Assembly: GCA_002633025.1 (NCBI GenBank)
Contig: NMRB01001057.1
Coordinates: 157,056 to 221,055 of the forward strand
Length of the DNA: 64,000 nt
Direction of reading: 5' to 3'
From: Notospermus geniculatus
Taxonomy: Eukaryota > Nemertea > Pilidiophora > Heteronemertea > Lineidae
Position numbers and translations under genes: made by a program. The notes below the pieces were generated by a model. The model did not search any database. It had not been told where the DNA came from and saw nothing but the letters and a program-made list of their open reading frames with translations. Shown in pieces: positions 24,563 to 35,781 of the stretch (position 1 is the stretch's first letter; the number at the start of each line of letters is the position of its first letter).

Positions 24563-25326
24563 TATGCATACGCACTTGAACTTAAATATGACCCTACATT
24601 TTATTGCTGACAGTGCATTTTTCAGTGAATATTACAACGACACATCCCTCTGGTAGGACACTATTGAACTGTAATATGACGCATAACAAAGACTTCTCTC
24701 GTATAATATTTCAACTAGCTGCACTCAACTTGAACTCAGGTTAAAAAATTGATAACTGACGTCCTAGCGATGTTGTATATCTGAATAATAAATGTAACAA
24801 GATGATGTAGCATTCTGTGATTTTTTTCAATTATCTCCTCGCTTTGCCTCGGATTACGTCCGCACTGTAATTTGACAAGACAATGAGCTATCATTTTATA
24901 AGGTGTGGCCCGGAATACCGCCCGTGTTTTGTACATCTAGATCCCATCCTGCAGCACATCACTGCAGGGAGTAATCAACTCAGGTATCACTCCGACTTCA
25001 ACACTCGACTCTGACGGCCAACTAGCGTGAAATAACAATGAGAACGGGAGAGTGATCAGTACGTTTGCCATAGGCTGAGAAGTGTCAACCGGGACTAGCG
25101 CTCGTAGACTCGGGACTCAGTCGTTGTGTCGCTCCGGCCGCCGCACTACACTCCACAAACTATTTTAGAGACTAGGGACAAAAGTTGCGGATACTTGTCG
25201 GTCATGTCAGCAACGTCGAAGTTTCGGCGCAGGTACTATACATGTACCTGACAAATCATACAAGGCCACGGGACACGTAATCCCTACATGACATCACCAA
25301 TTTGACTTTCACGAAGACCGCCCACA
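24563..25326. promoter_or_regulatory. Region upstream of receptor gene 1
   Basis: No gene seen. It presumably includes the promoter and 5' leader of the gene starting at 25327, but no TATA box or convincing core element stands out. A partial transposon end (tagactcgggactcagtcg onward) occupies 25105-25160, about 170-220 bp before the start codon. Confidence 0.3.
25105..25160. mobile_element. Solo terminal fragment of the TAGACTCGGG element
   Basis: Matches about 55 bp of the end of the 510-bp element at 54182-54691. No partner end nearby, so it is a relic or a partial copy. Confidence 0.6.
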
Positions 25327-27718
25327 ATGGATGGCTTTGAAACTACTGGCTCGTCAAATGCTTCGAATGCATCTTTCGAGGAGGAGAGCGGATCGACACG
25401 GGCGGTCGTGATTCATCCGGACATGGGGCACATGTTCCTAATATTCGACGCCGTGTTTTACGGCATGTTCATACCAATTGCCTTTGGCGTTCCCGGTAAC
25501 ATCCTAGCAGCTCTGGTAGCAAATAACAGCCAGAATCGGAAGTTTACTACAAGTGTGTACATGATTGGCTTGGCGATTCCAGACGCTGTTGTCCTTATAC
25601 AGCAGGGGATTGCGGCGCCATTGTGGCGGAATCACCTGGCCTGGTACTGGCCGTCAAGGGAACTGGAAACTGTGTAAGTATAGCACCTCACCTACTCTCC
25701 ATTCCATTCCCGAGTGGCGCGAGGTTTATGACAGCTTTCTGCCAAGTATGGCCGCCCAATACCGGTCCCTTTCTCCGTCTGTGCTATGTTGGGACCGGGT
25801 ACCAGTCTAGTGTGTGTGGGGGGGGGGAGGGGGGATTCAAAGCGGTTTGACTTTCAGCAACTCGTGGGTACAAAGTTTCCATGGTGAGTGGTCGCTGCCG
25901 GCCACCCGCACACTTGTTTTTGGCAACCACGAGCTCAATTGAAAAGGGTATGAGCCACGTTGACATAGACTCGGGACCCAGTCGTTGTGTCACTCCGTCC
26001 GCCGCGCTACACAGCACAAGTGTAGCACGGTGGCCGGAGCGACACAACGACTGGGTCCCGAGTCGGCCGGAGTGACACAACGACTGGGTCCCGAGTCGGC
26101 CGGAGCGACACAGCGACTGGGTCCCGAGTTAGACGGAGTGACACAACGACTGGGTCCTGAGTGGGCCGGAGCGACACAACGACTGGGTCCCGAGTTGGAC
26201 GGAGTGACACAACGACTGGGTCCTGAGTGGGCCGGAGCGACACAACGACTGGGTCCCGAGTCGGCCGGAGCGACACAACGACTGGGTCCCGAGTCTATGC
26301 TGACATGGTAGGCCTAAACGATTTTCAGTTTTTTTCACCATGAAAGGACTGTCGCATAATTTTCCAGACTTTTTCAGATTCTTCTACTTTCTGACGTTTA
26401 CAAGTTCAATGATATCAAGCCTCGTTCTCGCTGAAATGTCCATAGACCGATTTATCGCTATACGGTACCCCATGGTGGCTAAAAGAGTGTGCACTGTTCG
26501 GAGAGCTAAGGTTATTGTCGTAACGACAGCGTTGCTTGTCGTCGCTGCAAACGTTTCGACATTTTTCTGTCATAAACTTGTGACGGACAACGAATCAGGT
26601 AAGTCCTGACTTTTTTCGGCGTGGCCCGTTCGGGTCTCGACCGCATCCAGCACAGGCCGGCTGGATTGCAAGTCGATCGCACAAACCAATCGGCCGAAAA
26701 CGAAATCCTCGGTTCGGTGGCCAACGGGTTATGCCGTACATTATAGGATGGCTCAAAAAACGCACAAGCATGTTTACACTACTGACCCAGAGCCCAATGA
26801 ATAGCCATGGATGGAGAATCGTTCTAGAAGAAAGAAGACACCAAGATATCTCAATTCAGTCCATTGGTTAGAGCTCCAGATGTAGACCCTATTTTGTAAA
26901 GCAAAGTCGACGCCCTAATCAAGCTGAATTTGAAGTTCGCCAGTACAGTGAGTTGCTTCACAAAAATGGCTCTGGAGCTAAAACTACTGGACGAAAACGT
27001 GGTATCTTGGACTAATTTTTCTCCTAAAACGATTCTTTATCCATTCGTAGCAGTGGTTTACGACTGAGGGTAGTGGAAGTATGCTTGTGCGGTTTGTTTA
27101 TTTTTTTGTGGGGGGGAGGCAATTTGTATATTGAAAGCCTGTCATGTCATCGTTAGCCAATCGTAGTCGAGCTACATGTAAGAGTCTCTAATTTTCTAGC
27201 ATTTTTTTCTACCCATAGGCGCCGAGCTTCTGGAAGTTTCCGTACCAGGGCACCCAGAGTTAGAGATCCTCTTCACGACATTTCAACTAGCATTCGGCAG
27301 TATCATACCTTCTGTTATAATCATTAGTAGTAATATTGGCATTATATTAGCTGTAAGACAATCGAGAAGAAATCGAATGAAAATGGGAGTCGAAAAGGGC
27401 CACGGGGACAACAAGAAAGAGAACCAGCTCACGTCAATGCTGATAATAGTCAGCGCCGCCTATCTGGTCACGACGATACCACACAGGCTGTTCTATGCCA
27501 TGTTTGAAATCCCGGAAATCGCCGCCATATACGACATGAAGGACCCTTACTGGAACGTGTTGTATAATATTGAAGTTATTTTGGTCTTCGATATTTGGAT
27601 GTGCAACCCGGCTGTTAATTTTTACTTATACTGTCTGGCCGGCGGGAGACGTTATAGAGAAGACACGAAGGCTATATTAAAGAAGATATTTTGTTGCTGT
27701 AAAACAGACAAGGTTTAG
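25327..27718 (+). CDS. Atypical rhodopsin-class GPCR, receptor 1 (355 aa, three exons)
   Basis: Exons 25327-25673, 26378-26598 and 27219-27718, with GTAAGT donors and AG acceptors. Introns are in phase 2 and phase 1. The product is a plasma-membrane seven-helix receptor, probably coupling to a G protein; ligand unknown. Residues: two N-glycosylation sites (N11, N14), TM1 with G57-N58, TM2 with D86, TM3 ending E135..D139-R140-F141, P220 in TM5, P277 in TM6, and N319-P320-A-V-N323-F in TM7, followed by basic helix 8 and C348-C350 that could be palmitoylated. Missing: a cysteine at position 3.25 and the TM4 tryptophan. Length fits class A. It shares intron phases and motifs (LAEMSIDR, NFYLYC) with receptors 2-5 but is clearly diverged. 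The start is the first ATG giving a short glycosylated N-terminus. Peptide-type receptor is plausible from NFxLY, not shown. Confidence 0.85.
25694..25745 (+). mobile_element. Fragment of the gagtggcgcgaggttta TIR element
   Basis: Matches the left end of the element at 49939-50378 (ctctccattcca..gagtggcgcgaggttta). It lies in intron 1 of receptor 1, about 20 bp after the donor. Confidence 0.55.
25966..26297. mobile_element. TAGACTCGGG-ended element with expanded right end
   Basis: Begins TAGACTCGGGACCC and ends GGGTCCCGAGTCTA, with near-matching flanks (gttgaca and gctgaca). A short palindromic core (gccgcgctacac..gtagcacggtggc) is followed by eight 33-bp copies of the terminal sequence. In intron 1 of receptor 1; related to 54182-54691. 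Confidence 0.65.
26032..26295 (+). repeat. 33-bp minisatellite, exactly eight units
   Basis: Units start ggccggagcgacacaacgac and end gggtcccgagtc at 26032, 26065, 26098, 26131, 26164, 26197, 26230 and 26263. Units 4-5 and 6-7 repeat as a 66-bp dimer. A 33-bp unit keeps all frames open, giving spurious repetitive frames on both strands. Confidence 0.95.
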
Positions 27719-27899
27719 CATAACTTAAACTTTTATGTTTACAAAATATACGAACGCCAAATTCCCATCATATTTTGAGATATTCACAATATACCGGTAC
27801 CACACAGTGGAGATTAGCAACAAATCCGACGATTATGATAAATGTCAAAATCCCACGTCTAAAAAAGGCCAATTCCACATTTTTGAAATTAAGGCCAAT

Positions 27900-28385
27900 A
27901 TCTCACATTTGAGATCGATACCATATCCAGTATTTGAGACCGACACCAAAATCCTTTATTTGAAAACAACACCAAAATGTTTTTTAGAACAACACCAAAA
28001 TTCTGTATTTGAGAAGAACACCAAAATCCTGTATTCTTTGAGAACAACACCAAAATAGTTTTTGAGAACAACACGAAAATCCTGTATTTGAGAACAACAC
28101 CAAAATCTTTTATATGAGAACACCACCAAAATCCTTCATTTGAGAACAACACCAAACTCCTGTATTTGAGAACAACACCAAAATCCTGTATTCGAGAACA
28201 ACACCAAAATCCTGTATTCGAGAACAACACCAAAATCCTGTATTTGAGAACAACACCAAAATCCTGTATTCGAGAACAACACCAAACTCCTGTATTTGAG
28301 AACAACACCAAAATCCTGTATTCGAGAACAACACCAAAATTCTATATTTGAGAACAACACCAAAATTCTATATTTGAGAATAACA
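27900..28385 (+). repeat. 26-bp minisatellite downstream of receptor 1
   Basis: About 17 copies of gagaacaacaccaaaatcct plus gtattt or gtattc, degraded at the left edge. The 26-bp period cycles through three frames, so the long open frames here on both strands are artefacts of the repeat. Confidence 0.9.
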
Positions 28386-28839
28386 TCATATCGACGCGGC
28401 TCCAAGCCGAGTTTGCAGCACTATTTTATATCCATTAAAGCTAGTACTGTGAACTCGACAAGGGGCCCAGAGTTTTCAATAAAGGGGACCGAAATTTACA
28501 CACTCACACGCCCATCATTGGAGTGTCAACCCTACCTACCGCACACTAGACGCCAGCTCAGTCGTTTTATGGCGACAACTGACGCCCGAGTGGGCGTCTA
28601 GTGTGCTGCCTGGCTTCTATAAAACTCGTAAATATTTTGGCATCAGGTGGCGTGAAGCGCCACTGAGCATAGACTCAACTTTTGAAAAGATTCTATGTGG
28701 CAAATATTCCAAATCTCTGGTTGACTTCAAAAGCGCCAAAGATCGTTACCCCAAGGGCGCCGACATCACACCCCAACGGCCTCTACCTACGTGGCAGTTT
28801 CTCCACTTCTAACCAGCGGGAGCATGTACCCTTGAAGTA
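28386..28839. other. Non-genic stretch with a small hairpin
   Basis: A hairpin at 28537-28603 pairs gcacactagacgcc with ggcgtctagtgtgc. An AATAAA-type word at about 28479 could serve receptor 1 transcripts but lies about 760 bp past its stop. No gene recognised. Confidence 0.4.
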
Positions 28840-29325
28840 ACAGCTTAAGGTCTACTGCGAAGTACACTGCAGTACATTAAAGACCCTCTTGCTTCAGTCA
28901 ACGACACCCCCACTGATTCATAACGGAGAAACCGCTTTTACCTCAGAAAGACTGATACAGTGTATACCAACAAATAAAACAGTTGTAAGCACCGAGAGGT
29001 CTGGCATTGCTGAGGTCCAGCTTCTCCTGCTGGTGATGGTCGGCATTGCTGACCACACAGCAGGCTGTTGATACATGTATCTTCGAATCAATTTCCCGAC
29101 ACTGACGTGTTGATACGATACTGTTGGAGGGGAGAGATCCCAGTGGCAAAGCAAGGTCAATTCGTGGATTTCCCTGTAAACCGTCTGGTGTACCCCAGGT
29201 TTTCAATCGTCCCATTGGACTATGGCCCCATCAACTCGCGTCCACGTGATCCGGATTCCTGGGAGCCTACCCCAAGGGGACTGAGCAAAGTCAGTGATTA
29301 TTTTAAGGAGATGGAATAAATTCGA
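28840..29325 (+). repeat. Dispersed repeat paralogous to 49530-50785
   Basis: Shares tctactgcgaagtacactgc, ccactgattcataa, the cgaatc core family and cgtccacgtgatccggattc with 49530-50785, where it is interrupted by several insertions. Non-coding. Confidence 0.6.
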
Positions 29326-29934
29326 CAAGGACATTTTGCAGGCTATGGAAAACACACTTTATGAGAAAGCACACATGAGCGAGAACATCATATGACCAAA
29401 CATACATGTAACTATGAATATGAATCATGAAGAAACCAAGGTCAGCAACACCTCTCCGCGAAGCCACATTAAATGGAGGGCCCTCTGTCGACATCCTAAG
29501 GTAATCATTGGTTCTCAGCGCTTGCTATCTCCCTCAGCGCACGGTGTGTGTGGTGAGGAAGGGAACGACCGCTACGAACCCATGCTATTCTCTGGATGTC
29601 TGTCGATGTCGGTCCGTGGCATTCAGAGTGTGCCGAGATTGCGGTGAAGGAAGGTCTACGTATTCCACAAGCTCGGCGGGAATAGTTCCGCCAAGAGGGA
29701 AGCATCTGGGAAGAGCTTTCAGATGCTTGGCAGGCCCTGTCCTGTGCATTCACTGTGTTTGGAGAAATCGAGGCATGGCTGTTCAAAGATCGACGGGCCT
29801 AACCAAATTATCGCGGTTGAAAGTCTACATCGTTGTCAGTTGACTTAGAGATCATTAAAACAGTGGCTTTGTACATGCTAGTCACTGTTGGAATGAGCAT
29901 CTATGAATTAACTGACCTGGTACGTGCATGAACT
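29326..29934. other. Non-genic stretch
   Basis: Overlapping open frames on both strands (29508-29843 plus, 29505-29786 minus) have no recognisable motifs. No gene called. Confidence 0.4.
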
Positions 29935-30090
29935 TAAATCGAGCTGATCACTGGACAACGACTGACGTGGTACGTGCATGCTGATCTCTGGACAACGACT
30001 GACGTGGAACGTGCATGCTGATCTCTGGACAACGACTGACGTGGTATGCGCATGTTGGTCTTTGAACAACGACTGATGTGGTACGTGCAT
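29935..30090 (+). repeat. 37-bp minisatellite, four units
   Basis: Units of gctgatctctggacaacgac plus tgacgtggtacgtgcat. The same array with about six units is at 30955-31190. Each is followed by the same SINE-like tail. Confidence 0.85.
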
Positions 30091-30470
30091 GCAGGGAGTT
30101 TACCAATAGGCGCGAGTTCGACTCCGGGGCGAAGGCATGTACTTTTATTTCATTGTCTTATGTTACATGTATTCTTACTTTATTTCATTGTCTTATGTTC
30201 CTCTCTCTCGTAATTTATTTTATGTATTATTATTTTGGTGCTCAATAAAGTATTATTAAATTCAATTAAAGTAAATTAAAAAAATTGTGACACAGAAATG
30301 CAGGGTCCGTCGGATGGGACTAAAAGCCGTTGTCACTTGTACCTGAGTGTCTATGCCAGGGCAAGTAAAAGACCCCACACAGGTGGACTATAGCCAGGTA
30401 GACTGTAGCCTGTCGTGGACTCCATACCTCCGGCAAAAATCCAACAGGGTTATGAGGCCGGTAAATGATA
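30091..30470 (+). mobile_element. SINE-like element following the 37-bp array, copy 1
   Basis: Holds a B-box-like gcgagttcgactcc, two atttcattgtcttatgt repeats, an AATAAA-like region (gctcaataaagtatta) and tgccagggcaagtaaaagac. Repeated at 31191-31560 with an offset of 1100 bp. Confidence 0.55.
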
Positions 30471-30954
30471 TCTATACTATAATGGACGGTAGCCATGTTG
30501 GATTTTGTTATCAACCTGAGTTGACCTGTTATCTGCTATACCTTGCTATGTAATGACTGTACAGAGTTGCGGTGGACCGGACTCTCTGCCCTATCTCCTC
30601 CTTAGTTAGGGCATGAAGCCTACAAAGAGCGGCCTATGTGTACAGTACAATAGGAGGAGCATGTTTTACGATATTTGCCTTTAAAAGGCATACTGGTTTG
30701 TATGAAAAAGAGAGAAAATCAGATGAGTGGTCACCTGCGCTGCCATCTACAAGAATGGCAGTGACCTACTACCAACAGATACAGGGTGGGATGCATGTGA
30801 ACCTAGCTATCATGAATCTGGGTCACCTTGGCATTAGCCTGGAGATAAGGCTGATTGTGTAATAACCCAGATGTGATGCTGCTGTTTAGAAAGTCAAAAC
30901 TCCTCACTGCTCATGGATTTGACGGTTAACGTAATAAATTAATAAACTACCCNA
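30471..30954. other. Non-genic stretch ending at an N
   Basis: No gene recognised. A single N at 30953 marks a gap or join just before the second 37-bp array. Confidence 0.45.
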
Positions 30955-31190
30955 CGTCGTACGTGCATGCTGATCTCTGGACAACGACTGACGTGGTACG
31001 TGCATGCTGATCTCTCAACAACGACCGACGTGGTACGTGCATGCTGATCTCTGGACCACGACTGACGTGGTACGTGCATGCTGATCTCTGGACAACGACT
31101 GACGTGGTACGTGCATGCTGATCTCTGGACAACGACTGACGTGGTATGCGCATGTTGGTCTTTGAACAACGACTGATGTGGTACGTGCAT
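30955..31190 (+). repeat. 37-bp minisatellite, about six units
   Basis: Second array of the gctgatctctggacaacgac unit. Open frames on the minus strand are periodicity artefacts. Confidence 0.85.
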
Positions 31191-31560
31191 GCAGGGAGTT
31201 TACCAATAGGCGCGAGTTCGACTCCGGGGCGAAGGCATGTACTTTTATTTCATTGTCTTATGTTACATGTATTCTTACTTTTATTTCATTGTCTTATGTT
31301 TCTCTCTCTCGTAATTTATTTTATGTATTATTATTTTGGTGCTCAATAAAGTATTATTAAATTCAATTCAATTAAATTAAAAAAATTGTGACACAGAAAT
31401 GCAGGGTCCGTCGGATGGGACTAAAAGCCGTGGTCCCTTGTACCTGAGTGTCTATGCCAGGGCAAGTAAAAGACCCCACACAGGTGGACTGTAGCCTGTC
31501 GTGGACTCCATACCTCCGGCAAAAATCCAACAGGGTTATGAGGCCGGTAAATGATATGAT
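31191..31560 (+). mobile_element. SINE-like element, copy 2
   Basis: Near-identical to 30091-30470, including the gcgagttcgactcc box. Copy number and the preceding N mean that one copy could be an assembly duplicate. Confidence 0.5.
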
Positions 31561-32798
31561 ATACGTGTACAATACCTCAGGAGACAAGTTATCAAGGGAG
31601 AGGTCAATAGGAACGCCCTCCTGAGAGCCAGGGAAACCACCCTGCAACGACTCAAAGTCCAGTAAGTTCTAGGCTCCCTTAAAAGTGCAGATCTGAGAAA
31701 ACAAAGCCGCTTGTACACTAAAATCTAGCATCAGATACACCACCATTTTAAAAACACCTGAGAATTCTTCGAGCTTACAGCATAGGTCAAATGGCAAAGT
31801 GGGCATAAAAGGAATGCACAGGACTGCAAAATCAAATTGCTCCTCGACACTCGAGCATGTCGACACCAGTATTTTCCTTCCCAACATATCAAATGATTTA
31901 AGCAACTTTTTTCCTGCCACTCGTTTAATGTCAATCATCTCCATTTCAAGGGCATGATTCTGCTCCGCCAACACCTTCGACGAATGCAGTGCACATACGA
32001 CCTACCTGCAATTGATTTTATGTGATATATTTGTTGAGCGACACCTCGGTCCCCAACAGTTGATCGCACGTAAGCCTATAAGTGTAATTGCTACAGCACT
32101 GCCTCGAATTCATTGCTAAAGGGCATTACCATCACTAAGATTGAGTGGGGAGTGGGTTTTTCGGTTGGTATAAGTAACATCCATACTTTTTAACGTACCG
32201 GCAGTACTGTGGTGGAGGGCTGTATCTTCAGCATAATGTGTAAATGTTGTCTAAACCAGTGTACCCAGGTTACAGGGTTAGGATGGTTAGCAGCGACAGT
32301 TAGCGTCAGGACTAGGTTTAGGATTAGCTCTTTCGAGACGGCATGAATTATGTCCCTAATGGGTATAATACATGATCTCGTGGCGAGTGAACCACGTATG
32401 AGAACTTTTTGTTTTATTTAGTTCTGCTGTGAAAAGCTTCCTCAATATGTTGAGGTCACGATCTAAAAAATGTCTTGTTTCCACCTAATTTTGGGTGTAG
32501 CTGGCTGTGTGCCTCAGGGCGAGATTAGTCTCCAAGGGGTTAGGGGAGGGGTCAGTGACAAGGATTGAGTGTCAGGTTTGGGGTTAGGTTAGGGGCTTTG
32601 GCTAGCAATTAGCGTGTAGGATCAGGACTGGACGACATTGACCCATTCAGGGTATATCTTCAACTGGCCATATTTAGTTGAACACACGTGGAGAAAGGAT
32701 GAATTCGGGACTTAATGCAATGGTGATCCAGATTGGTTAATACTCAATCGCTTTCTAGAAGTCAACCTGCAGCTACAAGCCAATAAGCAACGGAGAAG
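31561..32798 (+). promoter_or_regulatory. Upstream region of receptor 2 with shared upstream module
   Basis: About 31670-32110 is related to the regions upstream of receptors 3 (37190-37560 and 37630-38200), 4 (46390-46620) and 5 (51200-51500), so the duplicated unit carried its upstream DNA. A G-rich tract is at 32535-32605. An inverted CCAAT box (gattggt) lies at about 32730, 65 bp before the start codon. Confidence 0.4.
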
Positions 32799-35683
32799 AT
32801 GGCCGATCGGCGGAACAACATTTCTACACATTTTGAGGCAATGGGGTCCGTTGACCCAGCGGTGGAGACTCTCCGTGCAGTGTATTACGTCATATCTCAT
32901 TATATCTGGATACCCATCATGCTTTGGGGTCTCACTGGAAACCTCCTATCGATTCTTATTACACTTCAAAAGGACAACAGGCGAATTTCAACGTGCAGTT
33001 ACATGACAGGTCTGGCGATGGCCGATTCGTCGGTTACGATTGAAGGTATATGGTCCCTCGCAGTCCTGGCCTATGGAACGGGGCCAGTTTCTGAATTTGT
33101 AATGAAGTAAGTGCGAGTAGATTGACAAATTCTTCTTAGTACAGTCATCCGTGTCCATTACGCCATTGAAATATGCTAATATTTTTCAGGCTAGTCTGGT
33201 ACCAAGCCTACGGGTTCGGTATCTTGTCCGGTTTCTTCTTGGCCGAGATGACCATTGACCGGTTAATCGTCGTACGGTTTCCGATGGCTGCCCACAGGCT
33301 CTGCACGACACGCCGGGCCTGTTTGACGATGGGCGTCACCGCCGTGCTTATTCTAGGACTCAATCTTTATGTTTTCTTTACTTACAAATACGCAGGAGAG
33401 GAAGATCTTACGGGTAAGAGGAAGACCCTGATTACTAGTAGACTGAATGCGGTAGCAACGCTTGTAGTAACGCATGCAGTCTCCAAGTACCAGGGGTCGA
33501 TTATTCCTTTTTAAAGCCGCACAGTATAGATAGGTCATAATCGGCGACCCTCTAGCGGCCAAACATGTAACTACGAATAAAATTATTTCTGTTGATACAT
33601 ACGTTTATCCCGCCGGTTGCAGACATTTTTGCAGCGGCATCCCACACTTGGATTCGAAAAGAAAGCCATACCGGTACTTCGTAAAACACTAGTACAGTGT
33701 ATCGCTAGATCACAAGTCATACATGTGTCAAACCATGATGCGACAGCGCAACACGCAGCATTGGGCATTCCCCCAACCTCGATGCAGGATAATGCTATAA
33801 TTATGGTGTTTAAGAAATCAAACGATAAACGTTAACTTTACGACAACGTTATTTTTTGTACCGAAAATGCAATATACTAGTATAATCTGGTGAACTGCCA
33901 GTAGGAAAAATACATGTAACGTTGTCGTAAAGTTAACGTTTATCGTTTGAGTTCTTAAACTCCCTATTATGTGGTTCTATGATACCGTAGTTATACATTA
34001 GGCCTACGCACGCCTGTAATGAGGTTGCACAATGATTTAGGCCGAACTGGGAGTGAGTAGCGGTGCATACTGTGCGGCTTTAAATAATTTTCCACCAGTC
34101 ACGTATTTGACAAGGGACGAGACGAGCGGCGTAACGGGGTTGTCAGCTTGGATCATCACGCATAAATAAAGTAAGCGACGGGGGGGGGCACGGTGGGCCA
34201 TGTTTTTGCCTGCATGCAAGAAGGNCGGCAATGCGTTTTGCATTGATCTTATCGTAACCGTACGAATTCGTCAGTAATCCCTGGCGGTACGAAGGCCTAA
34301 CCGTACTGCACACTTGCCTTCTGCGCCAAATTAAGGAACACCGGTTGATGCAGCTGCGATCGTCCCATGGAGCGTCCTTGCCTGACTCCACGTTGGTCTA
34401 TACAGGAACGCTCAATTTAGGCAAGACGAACAGAAGTTTCCCACGTGACCTGCAATCCGCCATATCGGCTGTCAAAAAACACAGCGCCAACACTACCGGT
34501 GACGACGCCAAAACGTTGTTCGGTGATCAAGTTTTCACGTCATCATCGGTTAATTGAGGCTGGACTACCTTCTACTGTAGGCCGTGTACATGTAAATGAT
34601 TCGCCTGCCCCCCCCCGTTTTTCACACCAATATAGCTACCGTACACTCTTTTAACACGTAGGCCTACATGTTATCTAACTAGCTGAATTGATGTGCACGC
34701 AGTCTTATGTAGGCCCATTGAAACTTTGAATCAAGAAACAAAATGGCGATCACTTGACGGCAAGTCACGTGACTGGTACCGGTATGACGTCAGTCAGTGT
34801 TAGGCCTACGTCGTGCATTATGGTAACTTCGTCCGATTCTTCGATAGTACGGTAGGCCTGCCGGTAGGCCTACCACCGATGACAATGTACTACATGTAGG
34901 CCTCCTAGGGGATACGTTCAGCATGGTCCAATGGAGTATGTGTGACATAGGCCCGTATTCTAGAACGTTCCTTAACGTTAAGGTCGACCTTAAGTCTATT
35001 GTAAAACCATCGAGAACAATAGATTTAAGGTGGACCTTAATGTTAAGGAACGTTCTAGAATACGGCCCATCGACTTGACTCGAAAGTAGGCCTATGGCCA
35101 GGGCTATATAGTGGCAGGCCGATTTATATACCGGTGTCTGTAGCCTACTGTGATCTTATCCACAGACGCTACTGCTAGGCCACCGCCTCCCCGTCTCCGT
35201 ATGTCGGTGAACAACCCAACTCTCGAAGCCCTAGGAAATGCTGGGCAATTGGCAATCGGGACTATCCTTCCTTTCTGTATAATCGTGGTCTGCAACATTT
35301 GGATCATCTCCGTGTTGCATTCAGCATCCAAGGATAGAGACAAAATGGGCGTCAGTAAGGAAGGACGAGAGACCAGGCAAAAGGAGACGAATTATCTGAC
35401 CAGAATGTTAATTCTTGTCTCAGCCGTCTACGTCGTGACGTCAATTCCATACAGAATGTATGACCTCCTGATTCCCGTTGCGCTGGACGAACTTAAACGT
35501 CACTACGACACAAGGCAAGAGTACTGGCAGTTACGATTAACAATTCAGCATTACGTCATTCTCTATTTTTGGCACATTAACTACGGAATCAACTTCTATC
35601 TCTACTGTATAGGAGGTGGGAAGAAATTTAGAAACGATGTTCGGGAAAGATTGAGAAAGGTGTTCTTTTGTGCTGCAGAGTAG
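32799..35683 (+). CDS. Atypical rhodopsin-class GPCR, receptor 2 (349 aa, three exons)
   Basis: Exons 32799-33106, 33190-33413 and 35166-35683. Intron 1 is only 83 bp, phase 2; intron 2 is 1752 bp, phase 1 and full of inverted repeats. Start chosen because exon 1 is 308 nt as in receptors 3 and 4, with N7 in an N-I-S sequon at the same place. Residues: N48 (TM1), D76 (TM2), D126-R127-L128 (end of TM3), P213 (TM5), P272 (TM6), N316-Y-G-I-N320-F (TM7 in place of NPxxY), basic helix 8 with a Cys near the end. No cysteine at 3.25 or in ECL2, no TM4 tryptophan. ECL2 carries a proline run (A-R-P-P-P-P-R) unique to this copy. Predicted plasma-membrane receptor, ligand unknown. A second copy of the last exon follows at 35782. 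Confidence 0.87.
33508..34090. mobile_element. TIR element in intron 2 of receptor 2
   Basis: Ends taaagccgcacagtat and complement atactgtgcggcttta enclose about 580 bp. A nested hairpin at about 33808-33960 pairs aaacgataaacgttaacttt with its complement. No transposase seen. Confidence 0.5.
34951..35068. mobile_element. 118-bp hairpin MITE, about 100 bp before exon 3
   Basis: Near-perfect arms (cgtattctagaacgttcctt and complement) around a short loop. Ends like gccgtattc place it with the hairpins at 5726-5866 and 58682-58783. It lies close to the exon 3 acceptor of receptor 2. Confidence 0.75.
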
Positions 35684-35781
35684 AATGTCTAAAGGCCCGT
35701 TTACACATGCAACTTTTCATATGCAACTTCATGCAACTTGTTGCATAAATCTGATGAGACCAAAAAGTTTCATAAAAGTTG

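Noticed and set aside
26007-26276. Repetitive protein frames over the 33-bp array
   Set aside because: A 33-bp unit is a multiple of three, so open frames are expected; the region is an intron of receptor 1.
27889-28405. Long repetitive frames on both strands downstream of receptor 1
   Set aside because: Produced by the 26-bp minisatellite; the same words appear in all three frames in turn.
30939-31206. Histidine and cysteine-rich repeat proteins on the minus strand
   Set aside because: Periodicity artefacts of the 37-bp array, and one contains an N.
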